Positions 46,900-58,334 are shown, counted from the stretch's first letter. The stretch is DNA of 64,000 nucleotides from Gnetum montanum (GCA_015680685.1 MNCI01008572.1:1578128-1642127); one strand, 5' to 3'. Notes: generated from the sequence alone by a model not told the origin. Made by a program: numbers and translations.

Positions 46900-48194
46900 C
46901 TCATAGGATTAGTGTTTATATGAGTTTCTCTTTTAACTATTGGAATGCATGTTTACATTCCTTGGTCTAGATGAAAGGTCCATCTTTCTTTCTAAGCTTT
47001 ACTAATGGTTTTGTGATCTTATATAAATTCTCTATTAATTATCGGTAGTAGCCATTATGTCCAAGGAATTACCAAACATCTTTAATGATCTCTAATTGGC
47101 ATATTATTCCTTGGATGACCGTCATCTTTTCTAGGTCTACCTCAATCCCCTTTTGAAAAATTTGGTGCCCTAGCACAATACCTTCTTGGACCATGAGAAG
47201 GCTCTTTTGCCAATTGAGCTATAAGTTTGTTTCAACACATCTCTTCAATATGTGCTCAAGGCAGTCCAAGACTTACTCAAATATAACTCCATAAGTGGAG
47301 AAATCATCCATGAATACTTTCACACCACTAACGATCTACTGTTGAAAAATACTAAGGACCAAGCATTGAAATGTTGTAGGGGCATTACATAGACCAAATG
47401 GCATCTTACAATATGTAGAAGTACCCTAGGGACTCATGAATGTTGTCTTTACTTGATCTTTTGGCACAATTTGGATTTTTTTATAGCCACTATAACCATC
47501 CAAGAAGATATAATAGCACTACATGGATATGGTATCCAACACTTGATCCACAATGCAAAATGATCTTTAAATGTTGCATATTCAACATCATAAAGTTGAT
47601 GTAGACCTACCATTTGCCACATTTTTTTGGCATAATTACAAGTGGTCTAACCCACTTATTATCCACGATAGGATAGATGAACCCTACCTTGAGGAGTTGT
47701 TCAATTTTCTCTTTGACAATCTACTCCAATTTGGGATTTAGTCACCTTTGTGGCTATCTTCTTTTCTTCATGGCTAGGTTGATGTAAATGCAATGCTATT
47801 ATATCCTTCGATCAATTCTTGTTAGCTCAAGATATGACCAAGAAAAGGCTATTGACCATTTGATAACCACCTTTAATAGCTTTTCTTTTTGTTCAAGAGC
47901 AAGGTTGGCATTAATTATGACTAGTTTACCATTGTTTAAAAATGCATGTTCCATACTAGCTAGTAAATGTTTTAGCTCTAGAGGCTCTTGCTTGAAGTTA
48001 TCAGGGAATTCCAACTCTCCCCAATAGGCATCATCATCTTTGTCATAGAGTTGGGAATGAACTTGTCCAATTTTGTTCATGCCTTCAACATATACATATG
48101 TTAGGCTCTCAATTGATTCCATGTATAATGTGCTACTATTAGAGTTAGCTATCATCCATTGGGTTCCCTCCTGTTTTGTGGTTGCTCCATACAA
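46900..48194 (-). pseudogene. Athila-type reverse transcriptase
   Basis: 47799-48194 is open and carries the linker and N-terminal part (LELKHLLASMEHAFL and LALEQKEKLLKVV), which matches the ELKPLP-HLKYAFL and LS-EQE-KLL-VL features before Athila RT. Downstream come MPKKMWQMVGLHQL, SAIIFFLDGYSGY, KTTFMSPWGTSTY, KMPFGLCNAPTTFQ and VFMDDFSTYG (about 47290-47320), with the DD of the active site kept. VFMDDFSVYG is characteristic of Athila. Then VLGHQIFQKGIEVD and the start of RNase H. Stops interrupt the latter half. Confidence 0.8.
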
Positions 48195-48260
48195 ACACCT
48201 TTGAATATTGATTTTTTATACATAATGATTGCATTCTTTAATGTATGTACTTTTGAAGGA

Positions 48261-48650
48261 CTAAATCTTTTGCATGCAATTGCAACCATTATCATTGTAC
48301 ACAATGCATGAAATACGCTTCTTCTCTATTTTTCCAAATTTATTTTCTTTTGATATTTCTAGAGATAGGTCCCTTATGCCCATATGTGCATCGATCATGC
48401 TTAACCATGCCCTTCCCATAATGATGGAGAAGTTACTTTTGTAGTTTTCAACCTTAATTACAAAAAAATCAACAAGACAAGACCACCCACAAACTATGGT
48501 CATAATGTCCTCTACTAATCCTAGAGAGATAGTAGTTGATTGATCTACCAATTCTAGATAGATGTTGCTCTTCTTGAAAGGTGGTAGGTTCCAGACCTTG
48601 TACATGTTATGGAAGATGAGATTAACTCCAAAACTAGAGTCAAGAAGAGC
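48261..48650 (-). pseudogene. Retropepsin-like protease of element 2
   Basis: Open from 48605 to 48261. Upstream, LLDSSFGVN corresponds to the catalytic D-S-G segment (Gly replaced by Ser), then YLELVDQSTTISLGLVEDI, IIMGRAWLSMID and RDLSLEISKENKFGK. Closely parallels 10850-11170 in element 1. Confidence 0.75.
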
Positions 48651-51240
48651 TTTGCATGGCTCATGTATAGTGATCTACAAGTAAACGAGTGGAATTCTTT
48701 GATCAGATCTTTTTAGTGGAAAGATTATCAAATTTGATCCAGTAAAAAATAGCATGAGTTAGCATTATAGTGAAAATCCAATGTGGCATTTGATTTGAAG
48801 GATACTCAAAGGTGTTTGATGTATAGGATGAGGGTATTAGATATGCAGGATGGTCAACCAAACTAGATTGTGAGGGTTGGAGAGGATTGCTAGGTCAAAA
48901 GAAGGATCTTTTTTTGAATCAATTTTTTGAACCACTTGGCTGGAAAGCTATTTATACATGAACAACCCTTGTAGCATTTCTTTGTTGTAGCTTTGGAGGA
49001 ATCTCATCCTGCATGGATGTAGTAAGAAGTAACTAGGTTGAAGGTGGAGGTATGTGTGCAAACAGATGTGAAAGATGGTATGGATATGAATTTTCCATCC
49101 TAGTAGATGGTGAATGTATTTGATGTTACTTTGAAGGATAATAGTGATGTTGAAATGAGGTATGACTTGAAAAACTTCTTAAGGATATGAGTTTCTAAAC
49201 ATAGTACCTGTATGGATCTAGTTGCCTATAAGGGTATTGTTGCCTTGGCTATGACATTCCTCACGATTGTAGTTGGTACCACTGTTGGTATTGTTCATAA
49301 GGTTGTGGAGGAGCTCCACTTGGGTGGTAAGCTTGTTGTTGATAATGGAACTACCTTGGATTCCCTTGAGGGTAAGGCAATCATCTAGGTGCTTACCTAC
49401 ATGCTAGTCAAGGATTCAATGCATACACCCTAGATTCTTATCAGTGTAACACCATAGGACAACATCCCTTTGAATGATCATATTGACAAATGTCACAATC
49501 AGTTTCATCATTAGAGTCAGTTTCCACAACTTCCTCTACTATTGCAGCTTTGCCCTTATCTCTTTGGTAGGCACATTTAGCTTCTTTTTACCTTTTGTGA
49601 TTATGATTACTATTTTGCTTTTTGGATTCTTTAGCAATCTTCATAGCAATTTTAAATCTTTCATCCAAAAAGTACCATAATTTATGAACCTTTACCAAAA
49701 TGTTAGAAATAGATTTTTGGATGAGTAAGGTTTTCTATTCACCACTTCATCGAGTGGTGACTCCTCTTTGTCACAAAATCAGACTTCCCATTTTCTGATG
49801 GAAGGGTCCCTATTATACTCTTCTACACTTTCCTTTTTTTGTAGCTTATCTTCTTCTTTTGCTACTTGTTCAGTTAGCCTTTGGATTTGATGAGCTATCA
49901 GTTTAGACAATCTTCCTTGGGCATACACCCCAAGAGTTCTTCTATTTTTTTCTCTAAGTCCATCTATGATGTGGAAAAGTTGTTCCCTCAAAGAATAACC
50001 ATGGCAAGGACATTAGTGTAAGAGTGAATAGTATCTACCCATGGTTATGCAAGGGTTCATGTGTTTCCTATTCCTAGCCTTGGATACTCCTTCTTAGATT
50101 AGACACTCTAGAGTACATTCGATATTTGTCATTGAATAACTTGAACATGGTACTCCATCTACAAGTAGATTCTAGCTTCAAGGACTAGTACCAACTTTTA
50201 GCTTCCTTGATGAGTATCCTAGGAAAGAGTTTGAGTTTCTATCATTTACTTTCTATGTTCTATAAGGCACAGGCATGATGGAAAGCTTGTAGATGCATTT
50301 GTGGATCAAAGTTGTATCCCCCCTCAAATCTTGGGATATTATGCATGCCTAAGCACTTGATCCTACTATCTTTCATATGCTTGGTTGGAATTTTAGTTGC
50401 CTCTACAATGTTGAGCATGGTTCGAGTCACCAACAGAGGTTCATCATCATCACTACATTGATGATGCTGATGATGGTTTTAGCCACCCCTTCAATCTTGA
50501 TGGCCTTCATGATCCTTATTATCTCATTGATCACCTTCATTATGATTATCTCAACAGTGACTTCTTTGAGAACCATCAAATGAAGAGGAATGTTTGGAAT
50601 CGAATGAAGAGGATGAAGAGGAAGGTCAACCACCACTGCTACCACAGTGTCTACCATCACTTTTTCATTTATTATAGCCATCATCCTTAGATCCCTTGCC
50701 ATTGTAATGCTTGCCCATGTCCCTACCTTGGCTGTCACGTTTTCCTAAACCTATTTTATGAATAGTGGATCGCAGGTTCAAGTTCACACCCTTGTCACCA
50801 ATAAGAAGGGGTGGAGAATATTCATGTTGAGAACCTTCAAAGGGGGGATCCTCATTATCATCTTTATCTAGTAGAAACAAGGGATTAGTGTAATGTGTTT
50901 TCTTTGTAGCCTCATGAAGTTTCTCTTGATGTTGATCTCGCTTGCATTGTGTTTTGGTAGGATAGTAGTTCCTAGTATCATAACCATTTACAATGTACTC
51001 TTCGTGAAGATCTAAAATGTTCAACTTCTTAAGGGTTTGAAACATCATCCTAAGCATAGATCAATCAGGAGGCAAGACGATGTTACCCTTCATATCACAC
51101 CATCATAGCTATTCATCTTGATGTAGGATGAAGGTGAAGTCTAGTACATACTCATTTGGATGAGTAGATACCACTTCACACTCTTTTGGATTTGGTGGCT
51201 TAACATATTTGTGTTTGTGATAATAAGAAGACATTTTGCA
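48650..51240 (-). pseudogene. gag remnant of element 2
   Basis: Starts near 51236 (MSSYYHKHK). It contains NLRSTIHKIGLGKRDSQG (matching NLQSTIHNIG in element 1), IPRFEGGYNFDPQMHLQAF, HIIDGLREKNRRTLGVYAQG (49779-49991) and an acidic segment DSNDETDCDICQYDHSKGC that matches the DHPKGC segment of element 1. The C-terminal part is Pro/Tyr/Gln-rich. Stops and frameshifts abound. Confidence 0.75.
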
Positions 51241-51369
51241 AAACAAATAAAATTATTAGTGTTCTTTTATAATTCTATGTATAGTGGGAATGATATTGAC
51301 CTTGAGGTTCATACAGATATTAATGGTGTTCACTTAAACCTAAATAGCACATGTTTCAATAAACAAAGT

Positions 51370-51386
51370 TCCCAGCAATGGCACCA
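51370..51386 (-). other. Primer binding site of element 2
   Basis: Minus strand TGGTGCCATTGCTGGGA, one base from the LTR, is a transition-decayed form of the tRNA-Asp-type site. Confidence 0.75.
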
Positions 51387-51387
51387 A

Positions 51388-52451
51388 TGATGAGTAGCAA
51401 GGTACCCCTATGCACAACCATATGAATCACAAAATGTTCACATATGATTTGGTTGAATTCCATGGATTTTATCATTTTCAGTGCACTAGTCTTCTAGGAA
51501 ATGAATCTTGCCTTAAGGTCAATCATTGTCTTCCAAATTACACTTATGATGTACACTGGTATGATTAAGTGTAATTCAGGCATAATATTTTTATCATTTT
51601 GTAGTTTTATGGTTTTGGTACTTAAAGAAAAATAAAGTAGTTAGACTAACTAATTATCAAATGTCTAACTAGTCCTAACATAAGCATCTAGTCCCACTTT
51701 CTNATTAAGTGTAATTGAGGCATAATATTTTTATCATTTTGTAGTTTTATGGTTTTGGTACTTAAAGAAAAATAAAGTAGTTAGACTAACTAATTATCAA
51801 ATGTCTAACTAGTCCTAACATAAGCATCTAGTCCCACTTTCTGTACACATCCTGAACCCATGTATCCACTACTGGGTGACCAAGCACTATGCTACTAGTG
51901 ATATCAAGTAATAACGTTGTTGGGATTACCAAACATATATGTGTTACACTCGAAGTGGTTATACTTATGTCTTTAATCTATCTTGCTTAATCATTTTATG
52001 AACTTAATTACTGAAAGCATTTAATAAATAATTAAAAGCATTAAATAAATAATTAAAAACATTAAATTCATAAATAAAATATTTAATCTATTCAAAGTGT
52101 TGCAAGGTTTATTAGAAAGATTATCTTTATTGCTACACACATTATCATGCTCAGGTATAACAATGCTTGAATAAAGATTTGTACACTCAATGACTCATGT
52201 TGTGGGCACTCGAGAGAAAAATTCTAACTTTCAAATGGAAAAATTGCAAGAGCTTTGCTACAACTAAAATATCTATTGTCATAAGTGTTGTTGGTAGGCA
52301 TGTATTTATAGCTAAAAATAGAAACTGTGTCGATAGGGCCTCATCAATGCATGATATAATGCATTGACTAGGCCTCATTGATGAGGCCTAGTGAATGAGG
52401 CTGCGTTGAAAAGGTTTTCATTGATGCAGCCAACCAAACTACGACTCATTA
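51388..52451 (-). repeat. 5' LTR of element 2
   Basis: Next to the primer site. Its 1064 bp include a 139-bp artefactual duplication around N 51703, so the real length is about 924 bp, close to the other LTR. Confidence 0.85.
51564..51842. repeat. 139-bp direct duplication around a single N (51703)
   Basis: 51564-51702 and 51704-51842 are almost identical and separated by one N. The same pattern occurs at 8617-8743. Likely unmerged contig overlap. Confidence 0.9.
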
Positions 52452-52456
52452 GTATG
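52452..52456. repeat. Target-site duplication, right (GTATG)
   Basis: Exact match to 39215-39219, directly after the 5' LTR of element 2. Confidence 0.85.
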
Positions 52457-54179
52457 TATACTAATAGACTAATTTGATTATCCAATAGTTAATCTGTAAA
52501 CTTAAGAGTATGATGGTAAGTTGAGAAAGGAGATACTCATCACTTAGGACATGAATTTATTCACACCTATACTTAGCTAATATTTTAGATGATTGGAATT
52601 TCAAGCAAAGTTATACATGTAATACATATACTACTAAACTTGTAACTTGATATAGTAAAAATAGTAAATTTAATTTTTCTCTAAGAGATCTACTTTTTCT
52701 CACAGAATTTAATATCTATAAAATTCCATTATGAGAATTTTAAATTACCTCCAGTTTTCTTAGCCGATGCTAAACTTTCTAGTTCTTCTATTGATATGAA
52801 AAAATAACATCTGTGAGAACTAAATGTTGTGAAAATAGATTCTATATACTTAATAGAACCAAAAAGACTAACAATTTCTTGTTCAACATTATAAGAAATT
52901 AATAGAAGATTAAATAGATTGATAAAACATAAAACTTTAAAGTATTATTCAAATAGGACATTAAAATTTAGAGTTCACTTTTAACTAACTAACACTACAT
53001 ACATATATATATATATATATGATCCTCTATTTAGGGTACACTTCATCGAAGCATCACCTAGCTAAATAAGCAAAATAATAATAATAATAATAATACCTAA
53101 CATGATTGACTTAAATTTTATGCTTTTGCATCATATCATTAACCATAAAGAAAAAATTTGATGATGATTTCTGTATTCTAAAATTTGAATACACACATAT
53201 TATTGTATAAGATCAATAATCAATTTCTCATATACATCATTAAAAGAATGTGCTACAAAGTTTTTCTTATCATTCTTTAAATTTATATTTTAAGAATCAA
53301 TAGAAATGTTTTCATTAATAGAAGGAGAAAATGTTTAAGGATCAATAGGATCTCCCATAGGGAAATGATAATTTTATAGAAGTTAGATTTTCTAGAGAAA
53401 AACTAAAGAGAGGAAAATTACATCTATTGGAAAAAGATTGAAGAAAGAAAAATTAGACCTAAGGATCATCACCTAGATCCATAATGCTCATCCCACTAAG
53501 TAGGGTATTGGGAGGGTTGGTGCATGAGTGAAAGCCTACCCTCTTTGTGTGGTTGTATCTATGCTTGAACTTAGATATTTGAATTAAGAAACAAGTATCT
53601 TACCATCACTCAAATGATAGTCCCTAGAGAAAAATTATCCTTGCTAAAGAAAAATCAAATCTACTTGTTCTAGATCATACAAATATGTAACTTATAATGA
53701 AATAACTAATAAGTTAGCTCTCATTAGTGGTATCTTGATAAACTTAAAGTATTTAAACTATCTTACTAATAAAATTTTTTGATGTAGCATCATCTTCCTA
53801 GTGTAGCTATTCCATTCTTAATGGGTTAAGAGTTTAGGTGTGTGAGGGATTTGATGGAGATTTACTATGATTAGTTATCTAACTATTGTCATACTATCTA
53901 AATGTATTTTTTTTGTCATGATATTAATAGATTTACAATTTAATCTATACTTTAGCCATCATTATATTTTTTTATAATGTCTAATATATTATGTTAGCTA
54001 TATGTTTCAAGATGTACCTGTAGTTGTAAGGAAGGGGTTATTGAAGTGGATGTTGATATTCTAAAGAATAACTATAAGTATACTATAAGAATTATAGCCA
54101 ACATGTGGCATTACAAGAATTATAAAAGAATATAATGATTAGGCAACCAATTAGAATAATGATAAAATTCTTATTTCTG
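52457..54179. other. Unassigned AT-rich DNA
   Basis: Continuation of the Copia-flank sequence after element 2, then AT-rich non-coding DNA. Contains (AT)n at 53003-53020 and (AAT)n at about 53074-53095. The 17-bp sequence 53461-53477 recurs inverted at 54463-54479 in a SINE copy, so a piece of that SINE family may lie here. Confidence 0.4.
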
Positions 54180-54330
54180 AAGTCATAAGTCATGGTTTCA
54201 AACAATAAGATGTTTACCTAGTGGTAAGACTCTTAATTTGAAAGCTCCAAGTGATAGATTTAATCTTAGTAGGCAATGTTGAGTTATAAAGTTATACTTG
54301 GACTATATATCTTAGGTTGTAACTATATTA
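54180..54330 (+). repeat. tRNA-derived SINE-like copy
   Basis: A-box-like TTACCTAGTGGTAAGACTC and B-box-like GATAGATTTAATCTT about 40 bp apart, then the family body (GGCAATGTTGAGTTATAAAG). Same family as the minus-strand copies at 58.98-60.27 kb. Confidence 0.5.
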
Positions 54331-54404
54331 CAATTATTTCAAGGTTCCAACATTCCATAAGAGATGGGTTTAAGCTTGAGTGGAACCACTCAAAAGAGGT
54401 TATG

Positions 54405-54555
54405 CTTTTGCTTATTCAACAACCCTTCTAGGATCCCACTTTAGAAAAGTCAGTATTAAGCCTCTAGGTGATGATCCTTCTTTTATAGAGGAATATAATG
54501 ATGCCTCAAGTATTCTTTGAACTAGTAACCTCTTGCTTAACAGGGAAATAATTTG
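54405..54555 (-). repeat. tRNA-derived SINE-like copy, related family
   Basis: Minus strand: ATAGCTAGCTCAAATTA (A-box-like), AAGAGGTTACTAGTTCAAAG (B-box-like), then a body with GATCATCACCTAGAGG. Confidence 0.45.
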
Positions 54556-54625
54556 AGCTAGCTATCACTAGTATGGATGTACCTGTAGTAAAATTATTTG
54601 AAGTTTTAACATCTCCCTTTTCATA

Positions 54626-54637
54626 TCCTTAACATTC
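54626..54637. repeat. LINE target-site duplication, left
   Basis: TCCTTAACATTC, exact match at 58891-58902. Confidence 0.85.
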
Positions 54638-54658
54638 CAACCTACCCCCAGTTTCCCC

Positions 54659-55585
54659 ATGAATCTCCTTTCTTGGAACGTTCGAGGCCTTACTGATAGG
54701 CTTCGACGGAAGTGAGCAGGCAACTTTATATCTAGCCTTAATTTGACTTTTGATTTCATTCTCCTTCAAGAAATTAAGATTTCAGCCGACCTTTGATCCT
54801 ATTCCGCCCATTGGTTTCTTACTCACTTCTCACTCCTAGCGACATCCCATGCAAGTGGGAAAGGAGGAGCGGCCATTCTCCTCTCACCCTACTAGAAAAC
54901 TAAAATCCTTCAAAGTGGTTTTGATTCTGGGCATAGAGTTTCCTGGGCCACCTTCTCATCCTAGCATGGCCCTTTTGGCATTTGCTTGATATATGCCCCA
55001 AATGACTCCACAAAATGGGCTCTCCTTTGGCATGAACTTGCAACTTCTCTCCCCCCAATACCTTGGATATTCAGAGGAGATTTTAATATGGTAGAATTCC
55101 CTCAAGATAAGATCAGAGGGGAATTTCTTTAATTGCCCAATCTTGAGTATTAGGCCTGGTCTACATTTAAGAAAAGATTTTACCTCTCAGACAGGGTAGA
55201 CAACTCCACGTGCATTCTCCCCCATAGATTTACTTGGAGCAATCTCCATCTAGGACAAGCTCACATCTATAGCAGGTTAGATAGGTTCTATTTCTCCACC
55301 CTCTCCTTTTGGCAAGCTTTCTCTGCCACTACAGTTCATCATCATGCCACCTTATCCGACCACCTTCCTATCTCCATATCTATCAAGATTCATGGTAGCC
55401 CTGACCGACAAAAATTCCATCTTTTCAGACTACACAACAACTATTTTTCTTCCCCCACTGCCCAACTTCTTCTCTCCAACCTTTGGAATGCTGAACCTAG
55501 GCCCCTAAATTAGACGGGTTGGATTAATTGGTGGCATCGTGCTTCATGTCGAGTACGAAACTTCGCTCGTTCATATGGTAAGACC
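54659..55585 (+). pseudogene. LINE AP-like endonuclease domain with 7 stops
   Basis: Begins MNLLSWNVRGL, the canonical start of plant L1 ORF2, then DFILLQEIKIS (catalytic Glu), GKGGAAILLSP, GICLIYAPNDS, PWIFRGDFNMV (GDFN), RFTWSNLHLGQAHIYSRLDR and ATLSDHLPI (SDH). These are the expected endonuclease motifs in order and all recognisable. Stops at 54713, 54794, 54893, 54962, 55130, 55151 and 55511 are in the same frame as the RT. Several replace a residue where Trp fits (SPY*K, LN*TGWINWW). The domain nicks target DNA for target-primed reverse transcription. Confidence 0.85.
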
Positions 55586-57421
55586 ATGGCTGCTCAAGCC
55601 AAACTTGAATACAACAAAATTCACCTCACTATTGAGCATCTCACTAACAAACTAGCTCAAGATCCCTTCAATACTCTAGTTCACGAGGAGCTAGCTAGAG
55701 CACGCGTTGCCTTCCAACATTGGGAAGTGTACCGAGCACAAAGTGCCTTAACTAAAAGTCGGCTCACTTGGTTAAATATTCAAGATGAACACTGTAAGGA
55801 ATTTTTTAAATATCTTAATGCTGCTTCCCCTTCGCATGCTATAGACAAAATCTCATGTGAGGGTACCACCATTACTGACCACAATAGTATCCTCTCTTTT
55901 CTTAAGAACCACTACGAAACCCTTTTTGCTGCTACCCCAATGGACATCTCTTCGTTCAAGGCTGCCACCCCTGATTATCCTCGCCTTATTAATCCTACTA
56001 TGCTACAAAGCCTTGACGCTGATATCACTCTAGCGGAGCTACAGGAGGCTTGTTCCAAGTTAAGTCGAGGAAAGGCTCCTGGTTATGATGGGTTTCCAGT
56101 AGAATTTTTTCAAAATCATTGGGATTTGGTTGGCAAGGATCTTTTGCAGGTCATTAACGAGGCTCTCTTAACTGGTTCCCTTGGGCCCAATCTAAATCAA
56201 GGGGTAATTCGTCTCCTCCCCAAGTCTGGGGATCTAACCGATATCTCCAATTGGCGTCCCATAACTCTTCTCAATGTAGTGTATAAAATTTGGGCGAAGT
56301 GCCTTGCCTTACGGCTGAAAAAAATTCTCGGTCAGATCATATCCCCTCAGCAAACAGGATTTGTTCCTGGTAGATATATTTTAGACAATGTGGTAGCGGC
56401 GTGGGAAGGTCTCAAGTGGGCTGAGGATGATGGACAAGATATTCTCCTAGTGAAACTAGATTATGCCAAGGCTTATGACAACATTAAGTGGGATTTTATC
56501 TTGCAGACTATGACCAAACTGGGTTTTGGACCCAAGTTCTTGCATATGGTGAAATGCTTATTCTCAGATGCTACTGCAAGAATTGCCACTACCTTCGGCA
56601 TTACCTCTCCCTTTCCAATACATAGGTCTGTGCGCCAAGGTTGTCCTCTCGCCCCCTATCTCTTTATCATTGCATCAGACTTTCTTTGTCATCAAATTAA
56701 CCTGGACATTAAAACTAAAGTTCTCACTGGGGTTAGCCTTTCCTCCTCTCAACAACAGCTTCTCAATATGCACTTTGCCGATGACTCCTTTTTTCTAGTT
56801 CAAAACATAGCCACCAATTTGCACTGCCTCTTATCAAGGGTGGAGCAATATTGCACACTCTCAGGTTCCATAATTAACTGGAATAAATCCTCTGTTTATA
56901 GATTTAAGGGCGATTACAAACATGTGACCAATTATAATTGGAAGCAGCTTCAAGATCAAGACATCGTTAAGATTCTAGGAATCCCTTTCCACTTTAGAGG
57001 CTCAACATCTATCCATTGGGAGCAAGTTATTCATCAAATTCAAAAGAAACTCGACAAATGGAAAACTAAACCCCTCACACTTGCGGGTAAATACCTTGTT
57101 TGTAAGTCCATATGCACGTCCACCCATGTGTATTACTCTTCGTGTTGGGCCCCCTCCCAAGCTGCCTACCAGAAGCTAGAACGGTTATTCTGTGACTTTA
57201 TGTGGTCCTCCAAGGACACTCAAAAAGGCTTTCATTGTGTCTCTTGGACTATTGTTACTCTCCACAAGAATAAGGGTGGCTTAGGCCTTTTGAACTCCTA
57301 TAAGCAAGGAATTACCCTGGTTGCTAAGTGGTTGGTACAACATTTAGATGCCTCAAATATTATAGGGACCCTCCTCCAATTAAGGCTTCATCAAGCATTT
57401 CCTAAAAATAAGCCCTTCTAG
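55586..57421 (+). CDS. LINE reverse transcriptase, 611-codon stop-free segment
   Basis: Continuous with the endonuclease frame; the ATG at 55586 is internal to ORF2, not a natural start. N-terminal region (1-150) helical; RGKAPGYDGFPVEFF at 161-175; NWRPITLLNVVYKIWAK; QTGFVPGRYILDN; LVKLDYAKAYDNIKWDF with motif A Asp at residue 292; RQGCPLAPYLF; MHFADDSFF with the active-site FADD at 397-400; then KILGIPFHFRG and KWKTKPLTLAGKYLVCKS of the thumb and C-terminal region. All key RT residues are intact. The reading stops at TAG 57419-57421 (NKPF*KDIHFVNW), where Trp is expected, and the protein-like frame continues to 58300. The RT copies its RNA at the nicked target. Good preservation implies a rather recent insertion, although the flanks of the same frame carry many stops. 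Confidence 0.9.
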   Translation: MAAQAKLEYNKIHLTIEHLTNKLAQDPFNTLVHEELARARVAFQHWEVYRAQSALTKSRLTWLNIQDEHCKEFFKYLNAASPSHAIDKISCEGTTITDHNSILSFLKNHYETLFAATPMDISSFKAATPDYPRLINPTMLQSLDADITLAELQEACSKLSRGKAPGYDGFPVEFFQNHWDLVGKDLLQVINEALLTGSLGPNLNQGVIRLLPKSGDLTDISNWRPITLLNVVYKIWAKCLALRLKKILGQIISPQQTGFVPGRYILDNVVAAWEGLKWAEDDGQDILLVKLDYAKAYDNIKWDFILQTMTKLGFGPKFLHMVKCLFSDATARIATTFGITSPFPIHRSVRQGCPLAPYLFIIASDFLCHQINLDIKTKVLTGVSLSSSQQQLLNMHFADDSFFLVQNIATNLHCLLSRVEQYCTLSGSIINWNKSSVYRFKGDYKHVTNYNWKQLQDQDIVKILGIPFHFRGSTSIHWEQVIHQIQKKLDKWKTKPLTLAGKYLVCKSICTSTHVYYSSCWAPSQAAYQKLERLFCDFMWSSKDTQKGFHCVSWTIVTLHKNKGGLGLLNSYKQGITLVAKWLVQHLDASNIIGTLLQLRLHQAFPKNKPF

Positions 57422-58300
57422 AAAGACATCCATTTCGTTAATTGGATTCTTTCCCCCCTCACTATCATTCTTCCAGGATCTCATGTTTTCAAAAGCATTT
57501 GGAGGTCCTGGCAAATTGTACACACTCACATAGACTAGACTAATGTTAAAATCAACCCTACTATCCTCTCTAAAGTGTGTCCATGGTGGTTACCTCTGTC
57601 ACTTTCTCCCCTTGCTACCACAAATGCTAAGGTGGCTACCTCGTGGTATCGAAAAGGTGTCATTTCCTTGAATTGTCTTAGGCTGGCTAGTCATTGGATT
57701 TCAGGGGTTGAGTTTAACATTTTGTATGGGGAGTCGGCTGCAATGAAACATTGCCTAGTTCAGATTTACTCTTTTCTCCATGGTCACTGGCACCTGGATG
57801 TTACAGTGCAAAGCCTTTTTCATGGCCTTCAATGGCTTAATGGGGTTAAACTCTTGCCCTCTCGGCCATCTGTTCCCTTTCATCTCATGCACGAACCATC
57901 TGAAGTCATTCAACGTTGCAATAAATATTGGCACAAACAAGAGTCAGAAACATTTTGGATCCCTCTCTTCCAACTTATTTGGAAACTTCCGACCCTCCCC
58001 AAAATTAAGCAGTTCCTTTGGTGTCTTCTCCACCATGGTCTTCCTATCGGAAAACATCTAGAATATCTTGGGATTCCTAATCCCACTTGCCCTCTATGTG
58101 GTGGATAAGATGACCTTTTCCATGTGTTTTGGCAATGTTCCTTTGCTCAACATGTGTGGTAGTGGACTTCTAAAGCTTTTCCATCCTACAAGCTATCTCA
58201 AGAGGATGCCATATTCGGATTCTTGAACATTACTTCTACTAATCTTAATTTTTGTTGAAAGTTATTAGGCCTACTATTTTATATTATATTTGGAAGTGAA
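57422..58300 (+). pseudogene. LINE C-terminal region with zf-RVT module
   Basis: Same frame as the RT: GSHVFKSIWRSWQ, then 57575-58108 open (KHCLVQIYSFLHG and WIPLFQLIWKLPTLPKIKQF), then the zinc-binding reverse-transcriptase-associated module HHGLPIGKHLEYLGI, CPLCGG, DDLFHVFWQC. Stops at 57536, 58106, 58160 and 58256. The Cys/His pattern is intact. Confidence 0.8.
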
Positions 58301-58334
58301 GATGCAATGTTCTATTTCAAAAGACAGAGTATTC

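Larger units (their letters stand above)
39220..52451 (-). mobile_element. Second Athila-like Ty3/gypsy element, with polymerase and extra ORF
   Basis: A 13.2-kb minus-strand element. LTRs at 51388-52451 (5') and 39220-40116 (3'), target duplication GTATG at 39215-39219 and 52452-52456, tRNA-Asp-type primer site at 51370-51386. Order on the minus strand: gag (about 51.2-48.7 kb), protease (48.6-48.26), RT with VFMDDFSTYG, RNase H, integrase (to about 45.3), a spacer shared with element 1, an internal LTR-like promoter (43.64-43.74) and an extra ORF (43.21-40.5). The sequence has many stops, so no protein is intact. Shared gag, protease, spacer, PBS and LTR ends show it is the same broad family as 7116-14841. 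Confidence 0.9.

Noticed and set aside
53461-54479. Terminal inverted repeats of a 1-kb DNA transposon (17-bp exact match)
   Set aside because: The right arm lies inside a SINE-like copy, no target duplication flanks the pair, and nothing between resembles a transposase or MITE.
56568-56798. 76-codon plus-strand ORF inside the LINE RT
   Set aside because: Out-of-frame shadow of the RT frame, which carries the FADD motif.
57755-57940. Minus-strand ORF over the LINE C-terminus
   Set aside because: Shadow of the LINE coding frame on the other strand.
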